This document shows, in pieces, positions 8,306 through 17,066 of a stretch of DNA of 64,000 nt. How positions within the stretch are numbered: the first letter of the stretch is position 1; each line of letters begins with the position of its first letter. The stretch is taken from assembly GCF_023612095.1 (NCBI RefSeq), contig NZ_CP086235.1, forward strand, positions 1,385,001 through 1,449,000. The letters are read 5' to 3'. The notes under the pieces are model-generated. The model had not been told where the DNA came from. It saw only the letters and a list, made by a program, of their open reading frames with translations, and searched no databases. The stretch comes from Cytobacillus firmus. Lineage in GTDB: Bacteria > Bacillota > Bacilli > Bacillales > Cytobacillaceae. A program made the translations under genes and the position numbers.

Positions 8306-8966
8306 TGAAAAAGGTCCTTTCACATGGTTAAAGAAGATAATTTCCAAGGATGGACAGTCTGATAAGAAGCCCGGAAAATTCCACTATTTGCTGCTTGTTC
8401 TCCTATTTGGAGCAGCGATCATGCTGATCAGCAATACGCTGTTTCAAGAAGACGGTTCCACCGGTGATTTGCCCGTATTTAAAAATGGGGAAGAAGTGAA
8501 GCAGGAGGAAGAAGTGCCAGTCTTCGGCCAGCAGAAATCCGGGGGAAATGACACCATCGCCAATTATGAAAAGGCATATGAAGCCCAAATAAAAGAGGCG
8601 CTTGATGCAATCGTAGGGGTGGAAGATGCCACTGTTGTGGTGAATGTCGATGCCACAGAAAAGAAAGTCCTTGAAAAAAACAAAACAACCCAAACACAGA
8701 AAACCGATGAAACAGATCGGGAAGGCGGCAAAAGGAAGGTTGAGGATCAGTCACAGGAGGAACAGCTTGTGATTGTCCGAAATGGAGAAAAAGAGGTTCC
8801 CATTGTCATAGAAACCAAGAAACCTGAAATAAGGGGCGTGCTGGTTGTAGCAAAAGGGGCTGAAAATATACAAGTGAAAAAGTGGATTATTGAGGCAGTA
8901 ACCAGAGCTCTGGATGTTCCAAGCCATAGAGTATCCGTAATGCCTAAAAAAACCAAGGGGGAATAA
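8298..8966 (+). CDS. spoIIIAG: Stage III sporulation protein AG
   Basis: 222-aa mother-cell membrane protein. One membrane segment (about residues 28-45) is followed by a linker rich in Glu and Lys and a C-terminal ring-building domain. In B. subtilis SpoIIIAG forms a large ring in the intermembrane space. The ATG at 8298 overlaps the end of spoIIIAF and is preceded by GGGG-rich sequence. A long Glu/Lys/Thr-rich insertion (about residues 125-150) interrupts the ring domain, as in other bacilli. Confidence 0.95.
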   Translation: MDNEKGPFTWLKKIISKDGQSDKKPGKFHYLLLVLLFGAAIMLISNTLFQEDGSTGDLPVFKNGEEVKQEEEVPVFGQQKSGGNDTIANYEKAYEAQIKEALDAIVGVEDATVVVNVDATEKKVLEKNKTTQTQKTDETDREGGKRKVEDQSQEEQLVIVRNGEKEVPIVIETKKPEIRGVLVVAKGAENIQVKKWIIEAVTRALDVPSHRVSVMPKKTKGE

Positions 8967-8969
8967 TAG

Positions 8970-9509
8970 ATGCTTTTAAAGAAACAAACGGTCTGGCTAT
9001 TAACAATGCTGAGTTTAGTGGTTGTATTATCGGTTTATTATGTAACATCACCGGAGCAAAAAGGCAGTGACCTTGCCGGTATGGAAGAAAAGGCACAGGG
9101 TGAAATGGACTCAGTTGAGAGTGAAGATGGCAAAGCGATCATTACAAACACTGCCAGTGATGAAATGTTTGAAAATCTCCGCCTTCAGCTTGATGACGAG
9201 CGCAGCCGCATGAAGGAAGACCTGCAGGAGGTCCTTGGTCAAACTGATCTTCCTGCAGAAGAAAGAATGAAGGCAAAAGATCAAATTGATGAATTAAATG
9301 AAATTGCGCAAAAGGAAGCGATGCTTGAAACTTTAATCAGAGCGATGGATTATGAAGATGTGCTTGTCCGTGCTGATGGCAAGAAGGTCCAAATTACGGT
9401 TAAGGCAAAAGATCATTCAGCTTCAGCTGCAAACAACATCATCCAGGAAGTAAGAAACGAAATTGGAAAGCTTGAAGCAGTGGCTGTTGAATTCCAGGTT
9501 GAAAAATAA
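8970..9509 (+). CDS. spoIIIAH: Stage III sporulation protein AH
   Basis: 179-aa mother-cell protein that meets SpoIIQ of the forespore across the intermembrane space and tethers the two membranes. One N-terminal membrane segment (KKQTVWLLTMLSLVVVLSVYY) leads into an acidic linker and a YscJ/FliF-like ring domain (about residues 70-179). The linker is about 40 residues shorter than in B. subtilis (218 aa), while the two functional parts are intact. It is the last gene of the operon, with a terminator nine bases after the stop. Confidence 0.96.
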   Translation: MLLKKQTVWLLTMLSLVVVLSVYYVTSPEQKGSDLAGMEEKAQGEMDSVESEDGKAIITNTASDEMFENLRLQLDDERSRMKEDLQEVLGQTDLPAEERMKAKDQIDELNEIAQKEAMLETLIRAMDYEDVLVRADGKKVQITVKAKDHSASAANNIIQEVRNEIGKLEAVAVEFQVEK

Positions 9510-9518
9510 AAATGTAAT

Positions 9519-9552
9519 GGGAGCCTGCAACAATTTTAGGGCTCTCTTTTTT
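9519..9552 (+). terminator. Terminator of the spoIIIA operon
   Basis: A GGGAGCC/GGCTCTC stem (one G-T pair) with a 15-base loop is followed by TTTTTT. Confidence 0.75.
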
Positions 9553-9602
9553 ATTTTAGTCTGTTTTTGCAAGGTTTGTTGTACTTTGTGTAAATATACT
9601 GA

Positions 9603-9791
9603 GTTGATTGGAGCGGAAGGTGCGAGATCCTCGAAAATGCATTCGCATTTTCTTCGTGCGGTGTCTACTCAAGGAAGCTTATTCAAAGTCCTGCGGGAGT
9701 AGCGGGACAGGTGAGACCCCACAGACGCTCAGCGTCGAGGAGGCTCACCGCCTGCCCCGCGGAAAGCGAGCATCCTGGAGCGGAAATCAAC
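9603..9791. repeat. GC-rich structured intergenic repeat
   Basis: A 189-base element bounded by GTTGATT and its inverse AATCAAC, clearly richer in G+C than its flanks. It contains nested inverted repeats: AAAATGC/GCATTTT, GACGCT/AGCGTC, and a larger arm pairing GGTGAG with CTCACC and the flanking GCGGGACAGG with CCTGCCCCGC. Such elements, with the GGAGCGGAA ends and the CCTGCGGGAG core, recur between genes in many Bacillaceae genomes as I remember them. A segment of about 60 bases between GCGAGA and TCCTGCGG (about 9627-9690) looks like an extra module. An open frame across it (9608-9877) is a by-product and not a gene. The rest of the 658-base gap up to accB is AT-rich and holds the accB promoter. 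Confidence 0.75.
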
Positions 9792-10014
9792 GGACTACAT
9801 TATTGACGAAAAACAGACATATATACGAAAATAGACTAATTTATTTGCGGTTTGGTAACTATTACACAAACAAATAGTGAAAAAGTCCTGATTTCGAAGT
9901 GATCTTGGATGAAATTCGGTTAAATCCAATGAAACATTTCACAAACATTTAGAAAAATATTAAAATGGAACATAGGACGGATAGAGAAATTATTATCCAG
10001 TACATAATAGAATG

Positions 10015-10044
10015 TTGAAGTTTTATAAGGTCTTATCGTATGAT
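10015..10044 (+). promoter_or_regulatory. Probable sigma-A promoter of accBC
   Basis: TTGAAG at 10015-10020 and TATGAT at 10039-10044 are separated by 18 bases, 124 bases ahead of the accB start. Confidence 0.5.
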
Positions 10045-10167
10045 ATTAGTATCTAGTCATAATTCAAACCATGCAGAACATTCCAGCCGTATGATTCTAA
10101 TCTTTCAGCAATACTTGCATACGGATAAAAGGGATAATCATGCAATGAGAAAACAAGGGGTGCCAAA

Positions 10168-10674
10168 ATGTTAAAAGTACAAGAAATCCGTGAACTGATT
10201 AAATTGGTAGATCAGTCAAATATCGATGAATTTGTATACGAGCATGAAGGGTCTAAAATTAAAATGAAGAAAAAAGGCAATGAAGCCGCTGTTGTACAGC
10301 AAGTTCAGCCTGCAGCTGCCCAAGTGTCAGCGCCTGCTCCACAGCCGGTCCAGCCAGCTGCTGTGAAAGTGGAAGAGCCTAAAGCAGAAGCGCCAGCGGC
10401 TGCTCATGCACCAAATGCTGAAGCCGCAGAAGATTTACATAAGATTGTCTCACCAATGGTAGGGACTTTTTATCAATCATCATCACCTGATGCTGATGCA
10501 TATGTAAAAGCCGGTTCAAAAGTAACAAAGGATTCCATTGTCTGCATTGTAGAAGCAATGAAATTATTTAATGAAATTGAAGCAGAAGTTAATGGTGAAA
10601 TTGTAGAAGTGCTTGTAAAGGACGGCCAATTAGTAGAATATGGCCAGCCACTATTTTTAGTAAAGCCTGAATAA
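10168..10674 (+). CDS. accB: Biotin carboxyl carrier protein of acetyl-CoA carboxylase
   Basis: Carries the biotin that shuttles carboxylate between AccC and the AccA/AccD transferase in the first step of fatty-acid synthesis. At 168 aa, it has an N-terminal helical region, an Ala/Pro/Gln-rich linker (about residues 45-90) and a biotinyl domain (about 92-168). The biotin-accepting lysine is K132 in EAMKLF. The ATG follows AAGGGGTG. accC starts 14 bases after its stop, making an accBC operon. Confidence 0.98.
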   Translation: MLKVQEIRELIKLVDQSNIDEFVYEHEGSKIKMKKKGNEAAVVQQVQPAAAQVSAPAPQPVQPAAVKVEEPKAEAPAAAHAPNAEAAEDLHKIVSPMVGTFYQSSSPDADAYVKAGSKVTKDSIVCIVEAMKLFNEIEAEVNGEIVEVLVKDGQLVEYGQPLFLVKPE

Positions 10675-10688
10675 GGAGCGGTTACAGA

Positions 10689-12041
10689 ATGATAAAAAAA
10701 CTCTTGATTGCCAACAGAGGAGAAATAGCTGTCCGCATTATCAGGGCAGCCCGTGAAATGGGGATTGAATCTGTTGCTGTCTTTTCAGAAGCTGACAGGG
10801 AAGCGCTCCATGTACAGCTTGCGGATGAGGCATATTGCATTGGTCCGAAAGCATCCAAGGACAGCTATTTAAATTTTACAAATATAATAAGTGTCGCCAA
10901 GCTTACTGGCTGTGACGCCATTCATCCAGGTTATGGATTCCTTGCAGAGAATGCGGACTTTGCAGAACTGTGCAGAGAATGCAATATTATTTTTGTCGGC
11001 CCGACACCAGAAGCCATCAGCAAAATGGGCACAAAGGATATTGCAAGGGAAACGATGAAGGAAGCAGGAGTTCCGATTGTTCCGGGCTCTAATGGAATCA
11101 TTAAGGATGCTGAAGACGCTATTCAGCTGGCAGAAAAGATTGAATATCCGGTCATTATTAAAGCAACTGCGGGCGGAGGCGGGAAAGGAATCCGTGTAGC
11201 GCGCAATGAGCAGGAGCTTATTAAGGGAATAACGATCACACAGCAGGAAGCACTGACAGCATTCGGGAATCCTGGTGTTTACATCGAAAAATATATCGAG
11301 GACTTCCGTCATGTGGAGATCCAGGTTCTCGCAGACAATTACGGGAACACCGTCCATCTCGGGGAAAGGGATTGTTCCATCCAAAGGCGTCTGCAAAAGC
11401 TTCTTGAGGAAACGCCTTCACCTGCACTTGACGGTGAAACACGCGAAGAGATGGGAAATGCTGCTGTAAAAGCTGCAAAAGCGGTTGATTATACAGGCGC
11501 TGGCACGATAGAATTTATATACGATTATATAAATCGCAAGTTCTATTTCATGGAAATGAACACACGTATTCAGGTGGAGCACCCTGTTACAGAGATGGTA
11601 ACAGGCGTCGATTTAATCAAGGAGCAAATTAAGGTTGCTTCTGGAGAAAAGCTTAATTTTACACAGAGTGATGTGACATTTAACGGCTGGTCAATCGAAT
11701 GCAGAATTAATGCGGAAAATCCGGAGAAGAATTTTATGCCATCAGCAGGAAGGATCAATATGTATCTGCCTCCTGGCGGGCTTGGTGTCCGAGTCGATTC
11801 TGCTGCCTACCCGGGCTATATGATTCCACCATATTACGATTCAATGATTGCAAAAGTGATCACTTATGGTAATACTAGAGAAGAAGCCATTTCCAGAATG
11901 AAAAGGGCATTAAGCGAATTTGTAGTGGAAGGGGTTCATACAACAATTCCGTTCCATCTCAAGCTCTTAAGCCATGAAAATTTTGTGGAAGGGCAGTTTA
12001 ATACGAAATTTCTTGAATTGCATGATGTAATGAATTCTTAA
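10689..12041 (+). CDS. accC: Biotin carboxylase subunit of acetyl-CoA carboxylase
   Basis: ATP-dependent carboxylation of the AccB biotin. At 450 aa it has the complete three-domain architecture: a biotin-carboxylase N-domain ([15 protein letters not shown]), an ATP-grasp domain with the glycine loop GGGGK at residues 162-166 and the [14 protein letters not shown] active-site block, and a C-terminal domain. The start has AAGGAG upstream. It is followed by yqhY after 20 bases, as in B. subtilis. Confidence 0.98.
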   Translation: MIKKLLIANRGEIAVRIIRAAREMGIESVAVFSEADREALHVQLADEAYCIGPKASKDSYLNFTNIISVAKLTGCDAIHPGYGFLAENADFAELCRECNIIFVGPTPEAISKMGTKDIARETMKEAGVPIVPGSNGIIKDAEDAIQLAEKIEYPVIIKATAGGGGKGIRVARNEQELIKGITITQQEALTAFGNPGVYIEKYIEDFRHVEIQVLADNYGNTVHLGERDCSIQRRLQKLLEETPSPALDGETREEMGNAAVKAAKAVDYTGAGTIEFIYDYINRKFYFMEMNTRIQVEHPVTEMVTGVDLIKEQIKVASGEKLNFTQSDVTFNGWSIECRINAENPEKNFMPSAGRINMYLPPGGLGVRVDSAAYPGYMIPPYYDSMIAKVITYGNTREEAISRMKRALSEFVVEGVHTTIPFHLKLLSHENFVEGQFNTKFLELHDVMNS

Positions 12042-12061
12042 AGACTTGTGGAGGTGCTAAA

Positions 12062-12469
12062 ATGAACGAAAATAACATTCTCGAAATGAGCCCTGAAAAT
12101 TCAGGTCTGGGCAAGGTGGAAATTGCACCGGAAGTTATTGAGGTTATTGCCGGCATTGCTGCTTCAGAAGTAGAAGGTGTTGCGCAAATGCGCGGGAACT
12201 TCGCTACAGGAGTGGTTGAACGGCTTGGTAAAAAGAACCACGGCAAAGGTGTTAAAGTTGAATTAACAGAAGAAGGCATCAAAGTCGATGTTTATTGTCT
12301 GATGAAATTCGGCGTGTCCATCCCAAGCGTTGCCCAAAAAATCCAGGACAACATCCGTCAGGCACTGTTGAATATGACAGCCCTGGACGCCCAGGAAGTA
12401 AACATTCACGTAGTAGGAATCATGTTTGAAAACCAAAAGCATGAAGTTGAATACGAACAGGAAATGTAA
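12062..12469 (+). CDS. yqhY: Asp23/Gls24 family protein
   Basis: 135-aa member of the Asp23/Gls24 (alkaline shock) family, with a conserved IAPEVIEVIAGIAASEVEGV segment at residues 21-40 and a VDVYCLMKFG strand in the middle. It is always linked to accBC in bacilli, where it is proposed to help tune acetyl-CoA carboxylase activity, although the mechanism is not settled. The ATG follows GGAGGTG. A strong terminator closes the accB-accC-yqhY unit. Confidence 0.92.
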   Translation: MNENNILEMSPENSGLGKVEIAPEVIEVIAGIAASEVEGVAQMRGNFATGVVERLGKKNHGKGVKVELTEEGIKVDVYCLMKFGVSIPSVAQKIQDNIRQALLNMTALDAQEVNIHVVGIMFENQKHEVEYEQEM

Positions 12470-12480
12470 CATTACACATC

Positions 12481-12514
12481 AAGCCAAAGACATCAGACCC
12501 GTCTTTGGCTTTTC
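12481..12514 (+). terminator. Terminator after yqhY
   Basis: A perfect AAGCCAAAGAC/GTCTTTGGCTT stem (11 bp) with a nine-base loop is followed by TTTC. The next 220 bases up to nusB are AT-rich and without a gene. Confidence 0.85.
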
Positions 12515-12741
12515 TTATGGTTCATTCTCTTCATCATTCACTCCCAAAAACGTTATAAAGGAGTTTGTAAAGGGAAAATTAATATTATAAGTTTTCTTGC
12601 ATTTGTTTCTGACCAAACATAATGCTCTTGTTGTAGTGCGAAGATTCCTTACTTATGCTATTATCTTCTTATGCAATTTTTGGACGTGCAAATGCTCAAA
12701 AATGAAAATTACTATGCTAGCCATAAAGGAGTTTTATAAAG

Positions 12742-13131
12742 ATGAAGAGAAGAACAGCCAGAGAAAAAGCATTGCAGGCTTTATTTCAAATTGATGTAAG
12801 CGGGACAGAACCAGAAACCGCCATCGAACATGTTTTAGAGGGCGAAAAGAACGATGAATATCTTAGCAAACTTGTATCAGGTGTGCTGGAGCATAAAGAA
12901 ACAATTGATAACGAAATCAAAGGGTTTCTTGAAAAATGGACGCTGGAGAGACTTGCCACTGTAGACCGCAATCTTCTGCGCTTATCTATTTTTGAACTGC
13001 TGTATTTAACAGAGGAAGTGCCAGCCAATGTGGTGCTCGATGAAGCAATTGAGATTGCCAAACTATACGGCGATGATCAGTCAAGCAAGTTTATTAATGG
13101 TGTTTTATCAAAGGTAAAAGAAAAACTTTAA
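12742..13131 (+). CDS. nusB: Transcription antitermination factor NusB
   Basis: RNA-binding factor that, with NusE/S10, assembles the antitermination complex on rRNA transcripts. At 129 aa it is all-helical, with the typical opening [17 protein letters not shown] and the [19 protein letters not shown] block. The ATG follows AAAGGAG. folD lies 95 bases downstream. Confidence 0.96.
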   Translation: MKRRTAREKALQALFQIDVSGTEPETAIEHVLEGEKNDEYLSKLVSGVLEHKETIDNEIKGFLEKWTLERLATVDRNLLRLSIFELLYLTEEVPANVVLDEAIEIAKLYGDDQSSKFINGVLSKVKEKL

Positions 13132-13226
13132 AAAACATACACTGGATATGCTGGTACTTTCAGGATGCAAGCAAAGCCGGCAGTCCTTATCAAAGGCGTT
13201 TTCGAGTTTCTGATAGGGGGATACAA

Positions 13227-14081
13227 ATGGCTGCAGAATTAATAGATGGAAAAGAAATTGCAAGAAAGAAACAGGATCGTATCGGTGCTGAAGTGCAAAA
13301 GCTGAAGGCAGAAGGAGTCACGCCGGGATTGGCTGTTATTTTAGCGGGGGATAATCAGGCATCCAGAACATATGTGAACAACAAGCAGAAAACCTGCAAT
13401 AAGCTGGGCATGTATTCTATGCTTATTGAACTTCCTGAAAGCGTCAGTGAACAAGAGCTTATCAGAAAAATCACTGAGTTGAATAAAAGTGATGCAATCC
13501 ATGGAATCCTCGTCCAGTTGCCGCTCCCAAGCCATATTAATGAAAAAGCCATCATTGAGTCTATATCACCTGAGAAAGATGTGGATGGATTTCATCCTAT
13601 AAATATCGGCAGAATGATGACAGCTCAGGATGCCTATATCCCTTGTACTCCTGCAGGGATCATTGAAATGCTAGAAAGCATCGGGGCAGACATTTCCGGA
13701 AAGCATGTAGTGGTTATTGGCAGAAGCAACATCGTAGGTAAGCCTGCAGGACAGCTGTTTCTTAATAAAGATGCAACTGTTACCTACTGTCACTCGAAAA
13801 CAGCTAATCTAAAGGAATATACAAAGCGGGCAGACATTCTGGTGGCAGCAGCAGGTAAAGCCAATTTAATTACTGAGGACCATGTAAAACATGGTGTGAT
13901 TGTGATTGATGTGGGCATGAATCGAGATGCGGAAGGAAAGCTTTGCGGCGATGTTGATTTCGAGACAGTTAAGCACATAGCAGGGTACATTACTCCTGTT
14001 CCGGGCGGAGTGGGGCCGATGACCATTACCATGTTAATGCACAACACGTTGAAGGCAGCAAAGTCTATAAGCAAAATCTGA
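13227..14081 (+). CDS. folD: Methylenetetrahydrofolate dehydrogenase/cyclohydrolase FolD
   Basis: Bifunctional one-carbon enzyme that interconverts 5,10-methylene-, methenyl- and 10-formyl-tetrahydrofolate with NADP. At 284 aa it shows the catalytic region [14 protein letters not shown], the [11 protein letters not shown] signature, the Rossmann segment [13 protein letters not shown] and the C-terminal [11 protein letters not shown] motif. The ATG follows AGGGGG. An AGCCTG/CAGGCT hairpin lies between it and xseA, but without a T run. Confidence 0.97.
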   Translation: MAAELIDGKEIARKKQDRIGAEVQKLKAEGVTPGLAVILAGDNQASRTYVNNKQKTCNKLGMYSMLIELPESVSEQELIRKITELNKSDAIHGILVQLPLPSHINEKAIIESISPEKDVDGFHPINIGRMMTAQDAYIPCTPAGIIEMLESIGADISGKHVVVIGRSNIVGKPAGQLFLNKDATVTYCHSKTANLKEYTKRADILVAAAGKANLITEDHVKHGVIVIDVGMNRDAEGKLCGDVDFETVKHIAGYITPVPGGVGPMTITMLMHNTLKAAKSISKI

Positions 14082-14227
14082 AATTCATGGCCGCCATAGA
14101 TGCAAAATCTGTCCATTTCCATTATCCTGTATTTAGGAAGCCTGTCATGCAGGCTGAATGGAAGGGCAGTTTTTTTGTGTTATTGCTTTGCAGGAGTCCA
14201 TGCGACCTCTGCATAAAGGAGATTGTT

Positions 14228-15568
14228 ATGAAGGAACAGCAGTATCTGACAGTTCACGCACTGACCAAATACATAAAAAGAAAATTTGACGCCGACCCTC
14301 ATTTGCAAAATATTTTGGTTAAGGGAGAAATCTCAAACTTTAAACAGCACTCCAGCGGTCATATGTATTTCACTTTAAAGGATGAGAAAGCCAGAATTTT
14401 AGCCGTAATGTTTGCAGGAAATGCGAGATCCATGAAATTCAGGCCGGAGAACGGCATGAAGGTTTTAGTTCGCGGAGCGATTTCCGTTTATGAATCGAGC
14501 GGGCAATATCAAATGTATGTACAGGAAATGCAGCCGGACGGGATTGGTGAGCTTTATCTGGCATACGAGCAGCTTAAAGAGAAACTGGAGAAAGAAGGAT
14601 ACTTTTCGTCTGCACATAAAAAAAATATCCCGCGCTATCCAAAGACAGTTGCGGTTATCACATCTCCTACGGGTGCTGCAATCAGAGATATTTTGACAAC
14701 GCTCAAAAGGCGCTATCCAATCGCAAACATACTTATATTCCCTGCGCTTGTGCAGGGGAACCAGGCAGCACCATCTATTGTGAAAGCGATTAAGGATGCT
14801 AATTCCTCCGGGGAAGCGGACGTCTTAATTATCGGCCGGGGCGGAGGTTCTATTGAAGAGCTTTGGGCTTTTAATGAGGAAGCTGTGGCAAGGGCCATAT
14901 TTAAGTCAGTAATACCTGTAATTTCAGCTGTCGGCCATGAAACAGATTTTACAATAGCGGATTTTGTTGCAGATTTAAGGGCTCCTACCCCAACCGGAGC
15001 TGCTGAATTGGCAGTCCCGCACATTGATGACCTGAAAGAAAGGCTTTTTAACAGGCAATCAAGGCTGATAAGAGCGATGAAGGAACAAATTGTACTGCAA
15101 AATGAAAGGCTTCTAAGGGTACAGAAATCCTATGCTTTCAGATACCCGCAAAAATTGTATGAACAAAAACTGGAACAGCTGGATAAATTGACTGAACAGC
15201 TGTTACGGGGATCCAAAAGGCTGCATGATTTAAAGCAGGAACAAGCTGATATCCTGCGGAAAAGGCTGGTTAGAAGTCATCCCGGCCAGCTGAAGGATCA
15301 GGCAAAAGAAAAACATGATCGGCTCCATAAGCTTTTAAATAAAACAATGGCAAATACCCTGGCTGCAAAGGAAAAGGATTTTGCGAGGGTCATTTCAACC
15401 CTTGAGGCACTCAGTCCTCTCAAAATCATGGATAGAGGCTATAGCCTTGCTTATACAGAAAAGGAATCCCTGGTAAAGACTGTGTATCAGGTTAAAGTGG
15501 ATGATATGTTAAAATTGAAGGTATCTGATGGAACTATTGAATGCAGGGTAACGGATATTGAGGAGTGA
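14228..15568 (+). CDS. xseA: Exodeoxyribonuclease VII large subunit
   Basis: Large subunit of a nuclease that degrades single-stranded DNA to oligonucleotides. An N-terminal OB-fold (about residues 5-100) is followed by the catalytic domain with [16 protein letters not shown] and [15 protein letters not shown], then a long coiled-coil region. The frame is open from 14087, but the ATG at 14228, six bases after AAAGGAG, gives 446 aa, close to the B. subtilis 448, and an N-terminus aligned with the family. The stop overlaps the ribosome binding site of xseB. Confidence 0.96.
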   Translation: MKEQQYLTVHALTKYIKRKFDADPHLQNILVKGEISNFKQHSSGHMYFTLKDEKARILAVMFAGNARSMKFRPENGMKVLVRGAISVYESSGQYQMYVQEMQPDGIGELYLAYEQLKEKLEKEGYFSSAHKKNIPRYPKTVAVITSPTGAAIRDILTTLKRRYPIANILIFPALVQGNQAAPSIVKAIKDANSSGEADVLIIGRGGGSIEELWAFNEEAVARAIFKSVIPVISAVGHETDFTIADFVADLRAPTPTGAAELAVPHIDDLKERLFNRQSRLIRAMKEQIVLQNERLLRVQKSYAFRYPQKLYEQKLEQLDKLTEQLLRGSKRLHDLKQEQADILRKRLVRSHPGQLKDQAKEKHDRLHKLLNKTMANTLAAKEKDFARVISTLEALSPLKIMDRGYSLAYTEKESLVKTVYQVKVDDMLKLKVSDGTIECRVTDIEE

Positions 15569-15573
15569 ATGGC

Positions 15574-15807
15574 ATGGCGGATGAAAAGCAACTTTCATTT
15601 GAGCAAGCGATGGAAGAACTTGAAGTGATTGTGGAAAAGCTTGAAGAGGGCGACGTTCCTCTTGAAGAGGCAATTAATATTTATAAAAAGGGCATGGAGC
15701 TTTCAAAATTATGCCATGATAAGCTTAAAAATGTGGAATCACAGCTTACGGAAATACTGACGGAAGACGGCCGAAAAACGAACTTCGCCATTCCGGAGGA
15801 GGAATAA
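15574..15807 (+). CDS. xseB: Exodeoxyribonuclease VII small subunit
   Basis: Small helical subunit, 77 aa, that binds the XseA coiled coil. The start at 15574 (MADEKQ) is chosen because AGGAG lies eight bases upstream. A GTG at 15565 is in frame but overlaps that AGGAG. Conserved [26 protein letters not shown] is present in the helices. ispA follows two bases after the stop, so translation is coupled. Confidence 0.95.
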   Translation: MADEKQLSFEQAMEELEVIVEKLEEGDVPLEEAINIYKKGMELSKLCHDKLKNVESQLTEILTEDGRKTNFAIPEEE

Positions 15808-15809
15808 TC

Positions 15810-16700
15810 TTGCAGCAATCCTTAAGTTCTTTCTCTGAATTGCATAAGCGAAAATTGGAAATCCATTTAAAAGAATATGTACATAAACTGAATGCTCCAT
15901 CTGAAATCAAGGAATCGATGAATTATTCACTTGAAGCCGGAGGAAAGCGGATCAGGCCGATGCTGTTATTTGCCACATTGGCTGCTTTTGGCGAAGATAC
16001 GGCAAAAGGGTTATGGACTGCGGCGGCGATTGAAATGATCCATACCTATTCGCTCATTCATGATGACCTTCCAAGTATGGATAATGACGATTTAAGAAGA
16101 GGTAAACCGACTAACCATAAAGTATATGGAGAAGCTTTTGCAATCCTGGCAGGTGATGCCTTGCTCACATACAGCTTCCAGACCATTGCGGAAACCCCAG
16201 ACGAATTCTCTTCAGCCGAAACCAGGCTCTCTTTAATTAAAGTGCTTTCAAAAGCTGCCGGAGCTGAAGGGATGGTTGGAGGCCAGGCAGCAGACATTAA
16301 AGGAGAGGGCAAACAGCTGGACATAGAAGACTTAGAGTATATCCACGTGCATAAGACCGGCAAATTGCTTGAATGCAGTGTGGTTTCAGGTGCTATTTTG
16401 GCTAATGCCAATGAAGAGACGATTCAGACACTATCCCATTTTGCCTATCATCTGGGACTGGCTTTTCAAATCCGGGATGATATTCTTGACCTTGAAGGGA
16501 CAGAAGAAATAATCGGGAAGCCTGTTGGCAGTGATGAATCAAAAAATAAAAGCACCTATCCAGCTCTTCTTACTATGAATGGCGCAAAAGAGGCTCTCGA
16601 ATACCACATCAGATCTGCAAAAGAGAAGCTGAAGGAAACAGGCCTTCAAACAGATCTGCTGGAAGAAATAACAGATCTAATTGCAAACAGGGACCACTAA
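15810..16700 (+). CDS. ispA: Farnesyl diphosphate synthase (polyprenyl synthetase)
   Basis: Condenses dimethylallyl/geranyl diphosphate with isopentenyl diphosphate to give farnesyl diphosphate. At 296 aa the first aspartate-rich motif is DDLPSMDNDD, the second DDILD, and GGKRIRP marks the diphosphate-binding region. The start is TTG at 15810, seven bases after GGAGGAGG. It is coupled to xseB, and dxs, the entry enzyme of the same isoprenoid pathway, is the next gene. Confidence 0.95.
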   Translation: MQQSLSSFSELHKRKLEIHLKEYVHKLNAPSEIKESMNYSLEAGGKRIRPMLLFATLAAFGEDTAKGLWTAAAIEMIHTYSLIHDDLPSMDNDDLRRGKPTNHKVYGEAFAILAGDALLTYSFQTIAETPDEFSSAETRLSLIKVLSKAAGAEGMVGGQAADIKGEGKQLDIEDLEYIHVHKTGKLLECSVVSGAILANANEETIQTLSHFAYHLGLAFQIRDDILDLEGTEEIIGKPVGSDESKNKSTYPALLTMNGAKEALEYHIRSAKEKLKETGLQTDLLEEITDLIANRDH

Positions 16701-16765
16701 TTTCTGGATTACATACTCATAATTGCAAAAATCGGGTACAAAAATGAATGAAGAAACGATGCCGT

Positions 16766-16791
16766 GCCGCTGTACTATTTGTACCAGCGGC
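16766..16791 (+). other. Stem-loop after ispA
   Basis: GCCGCTG pairs with CAGCGGC, extended by GTAC with one bulged base. No T run follows, so it may be a weak terminator or an RNA-processing hairpin. It is one of two hairpins in the 366-base gap between ispA and dxs. Confidence 0.45.
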
Positions 16792-16853
16792 ATTTGCTGG
16801 TTAATAAAATGATGGTCTTTATTGTATATATTTTGGTATGATAGAAATTGCTG

Positions 16854-16884
16854 CCGGGAGTCTTTCCCAAGAAAGACTGGCCGG
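16854..16884 (+). other. Stem-loop in the dxs leader
   Basis: AGTCTTTC and GAAAGACT form a perfect 8-bp stem around a CCAA loop, with outer CCGG/CCGG pairs. A possible extended -10 (TGGTATGAT, -10 at 16837-16842) lies just upstream, which would place this hairpin at the 5-prime end of the dxs transcript. No T run follows. Confidence 0.45.
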
Positions 16885-17066
16885 AGTGCGAGACTGTTTA
16901 AAATGAAAAGCATTTGGAAAATCTCCTGTAATAAGGTAATCTTAAGATATTATCTTTTAGACAGGCTGGACGCCGTAATAAACAGGCTCTGATTTTTATA
17001 AACATGGTTGCCAAAATATACGTAAAAAAACGGACGAATAAGAAACGAAAGTGAGTGGTCCGCAGT

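Noticed and set aside
9608..9877. Open frame through the intergenic repeat
   Set aside because: It is created by the GC-rich repeat; no ribosome binding site and no recognisable protein.
14110..14180. Hairpin AGCCTG/CAGGCT between folD and xseA as terminator
   Set aside because: The stem is short and is not followed directly by a T run; it is left unannotated.
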